From Citrus sinensis (Eukaryota; Streptophyta; Magnoliopsida; Sapindales; Rutaceae), in NCBI RefSeq assembly GCF_022201045.2, contig NC_068563.1:29361001-29425000 (forward strand): a stretch of 64,000 nucleotides of DNA. Direction: 5' to 3'. The translations under genes were made by a program, and so were the position numbers. Within the stretch, counting starts at the first letter, position 1, and every line of letters starts with the position of its first letter. Below the pieces are notes generated by a model. That model ran no database searches. It was not told the origin of the DNA and saw only the letters and a program-made list of their open reading frames with translations. This document shows positions 62,976-64,000 of this stretch, piece by piece.

Positions 62976-64000
62976 TTGATATATGGAGGAAAAAATGAAA
63001 ATGAAAGTTCTTATTTGTAGTAACCAATTCGAATTTGTGATCTGAACCAAATTGAACCGATTTAATTCGATTTAATTTTTAGTTTCCAATATGATTGAGT
63101 TGAATTCTCCAAATTCAATAGATTGTAACCCAAACCGAAATTAAAAAAAAAACCTAAATCATAATTCAATTTACCCATCCGTAGTAGATTATTTTACTTC
63201 TCACCAAGGAGAGGAAATGAATTGGAGTCTAATATGTAGTAGTAAGATAAACTTTTTCCATATACTCAAAATAAATATAACTTCATACATATTTCCCATT
63301 ATAAATTAGCAGATTGAGCCATACGCAATAAAAAGTTTTTTTTTCATATAATTAAAATTGTGTAATGTATATCGTACTACAATTATATATGTCTAACTAA
63401 ATGACTTATTATCTTTCATGTGCTTTACTTAATTATTTGTAGCCTTTAAATACTAAATAAGCGATGTGTTATGCTAAAATGATGATATTTGAAGGATAGA
63501 GAACAATAAATATCACGAATTGCAATTATAAATATTTGAATTATGTTAATTTAAAATATACCATCTATAAAAATGAAGCAACCATATATTGTAACATATT
63601 TGTTCTCTTTGTCAACTATATATGATTGGATCATGGCTAAATTCATTTTTGAAAAAAAAAAGGGGTAAGGCGTTTTTCCTTGATGGATATTGGCTGGTTG
63701 ATTGATCACTGCCTTTCGGTAAAATTTCTTTATTTATGCCATCCATCCGTTTCAATATGATTTTGAAGCAAGGGGGGCAAAACTATACAAGCTCTAGAAA
63801 ATTAGTTTAATCCTTGTGCAAATTTTTTTTTTTCCTTTAAATCATATGAGTCTTTTTAATTTTACCCTACCTACACAATAATGCTGATATACTAGTTTAA
63901 GTGTGATATTATTAATTACTTAAATTACGTAGCATCTAAAACATATCGTTAATATTTAACTACTACTTTGAATTGTCATTAAAGTACTTTAGAATAATTC
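62976..64000. other. AT-rich spacer to the window end
   Basis: No supportable gene or clear repeat. Confidence 0.5.

Overview
The window is nuclear DNA from a flowering plant. Genes are split by short GT-AG introns, spacers are AT-rich and full of MITEs, there is a Copia LTR element, a nuclear tRNA-Val gene and a scrap of plastid psbC. Gene content and protein similarity point to a eudicot of the malvid rosids. A citrus relative would fit, but that is inference; the sequence alone does not name the species.

Layout. 1-1.7 kb: nested degraded MITE-like repeats. 1.8-14.4 kb: a head-to-tail tandem cluster of tropinone-reductase-like short-chain dehydrogenases (SDR). Two copies look intact (3761-5023 and 5577-6739, both five exons and 270 aa). 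Three are broken (1811-2227, 12412-13428, 14341-14440). A young Copia element (8280-12393, minus strand) sits just upstream of the third copy, and a psbC fragment of organellar origin lies at 13775-14070. 14.4-19.7 kb: intergenic, ending in a promoter region dense in CACGTG/ABRE motifs. 19.7-21.2 kb: a clade A protein phosphatase 2C of the HAI type. 23.8-27.0 kb: sterol 4-alpha-methyl oxidase 2 (SMO2, seven exons). 28.8-30.7 kb: eIF3 subunit G. 32.3-32.6 kb: a small Gly/His-rich protein. 33.6-38.4 kb: a 15-exon coiled-coil protein. 38.6 kb: tRNA-Val(CAC). 40.0-42.3 kb: RNA polymerase II subunit RPB7 (six exons). 42.6-44.0 kb: a complete hAT-like element. 44.9-45.2 kb: a small membrane protein. 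46.2-47.4 kb: a repetitive proline-rich cell-wall protein. 49.1-51.0 kb: type-1 protein phosphatase (TOPP). 57.3-58.5 kb: a zinc CDF transporter of the MTP type. 59.4-61.2 kb: a RabA GTPase. 61.2-64 kb: spacer holding a degraded Copia reverse-transcriptase fossil.

How the parts relate. There is no operon logic, but the order TR array - HAI PP2C - SMO2 - TOPP - MTPB matches, from memory, Arabidopsis At2g29150-29370 / 29380 / 29390 / 29400 / 29410. This is therefore an old microsyntenic block. eIF3G, the small Gly/His-rich gene, the coiled-coil gene, RPB7 and the proline-rich gene are interleaved here. I rebuilt exon structures by hand from splice sites and reading frame; every spliced model closes in frame. 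I found no clearly novel multi-gene system. The most noteworthy items are the conserved block, the birth-and-death TR array, the plastid fragment, the ABRE-rich PP2C promoter, the hAT family with subterminal motif arrays, and a perfect inverted repeat near 52.6 kb.
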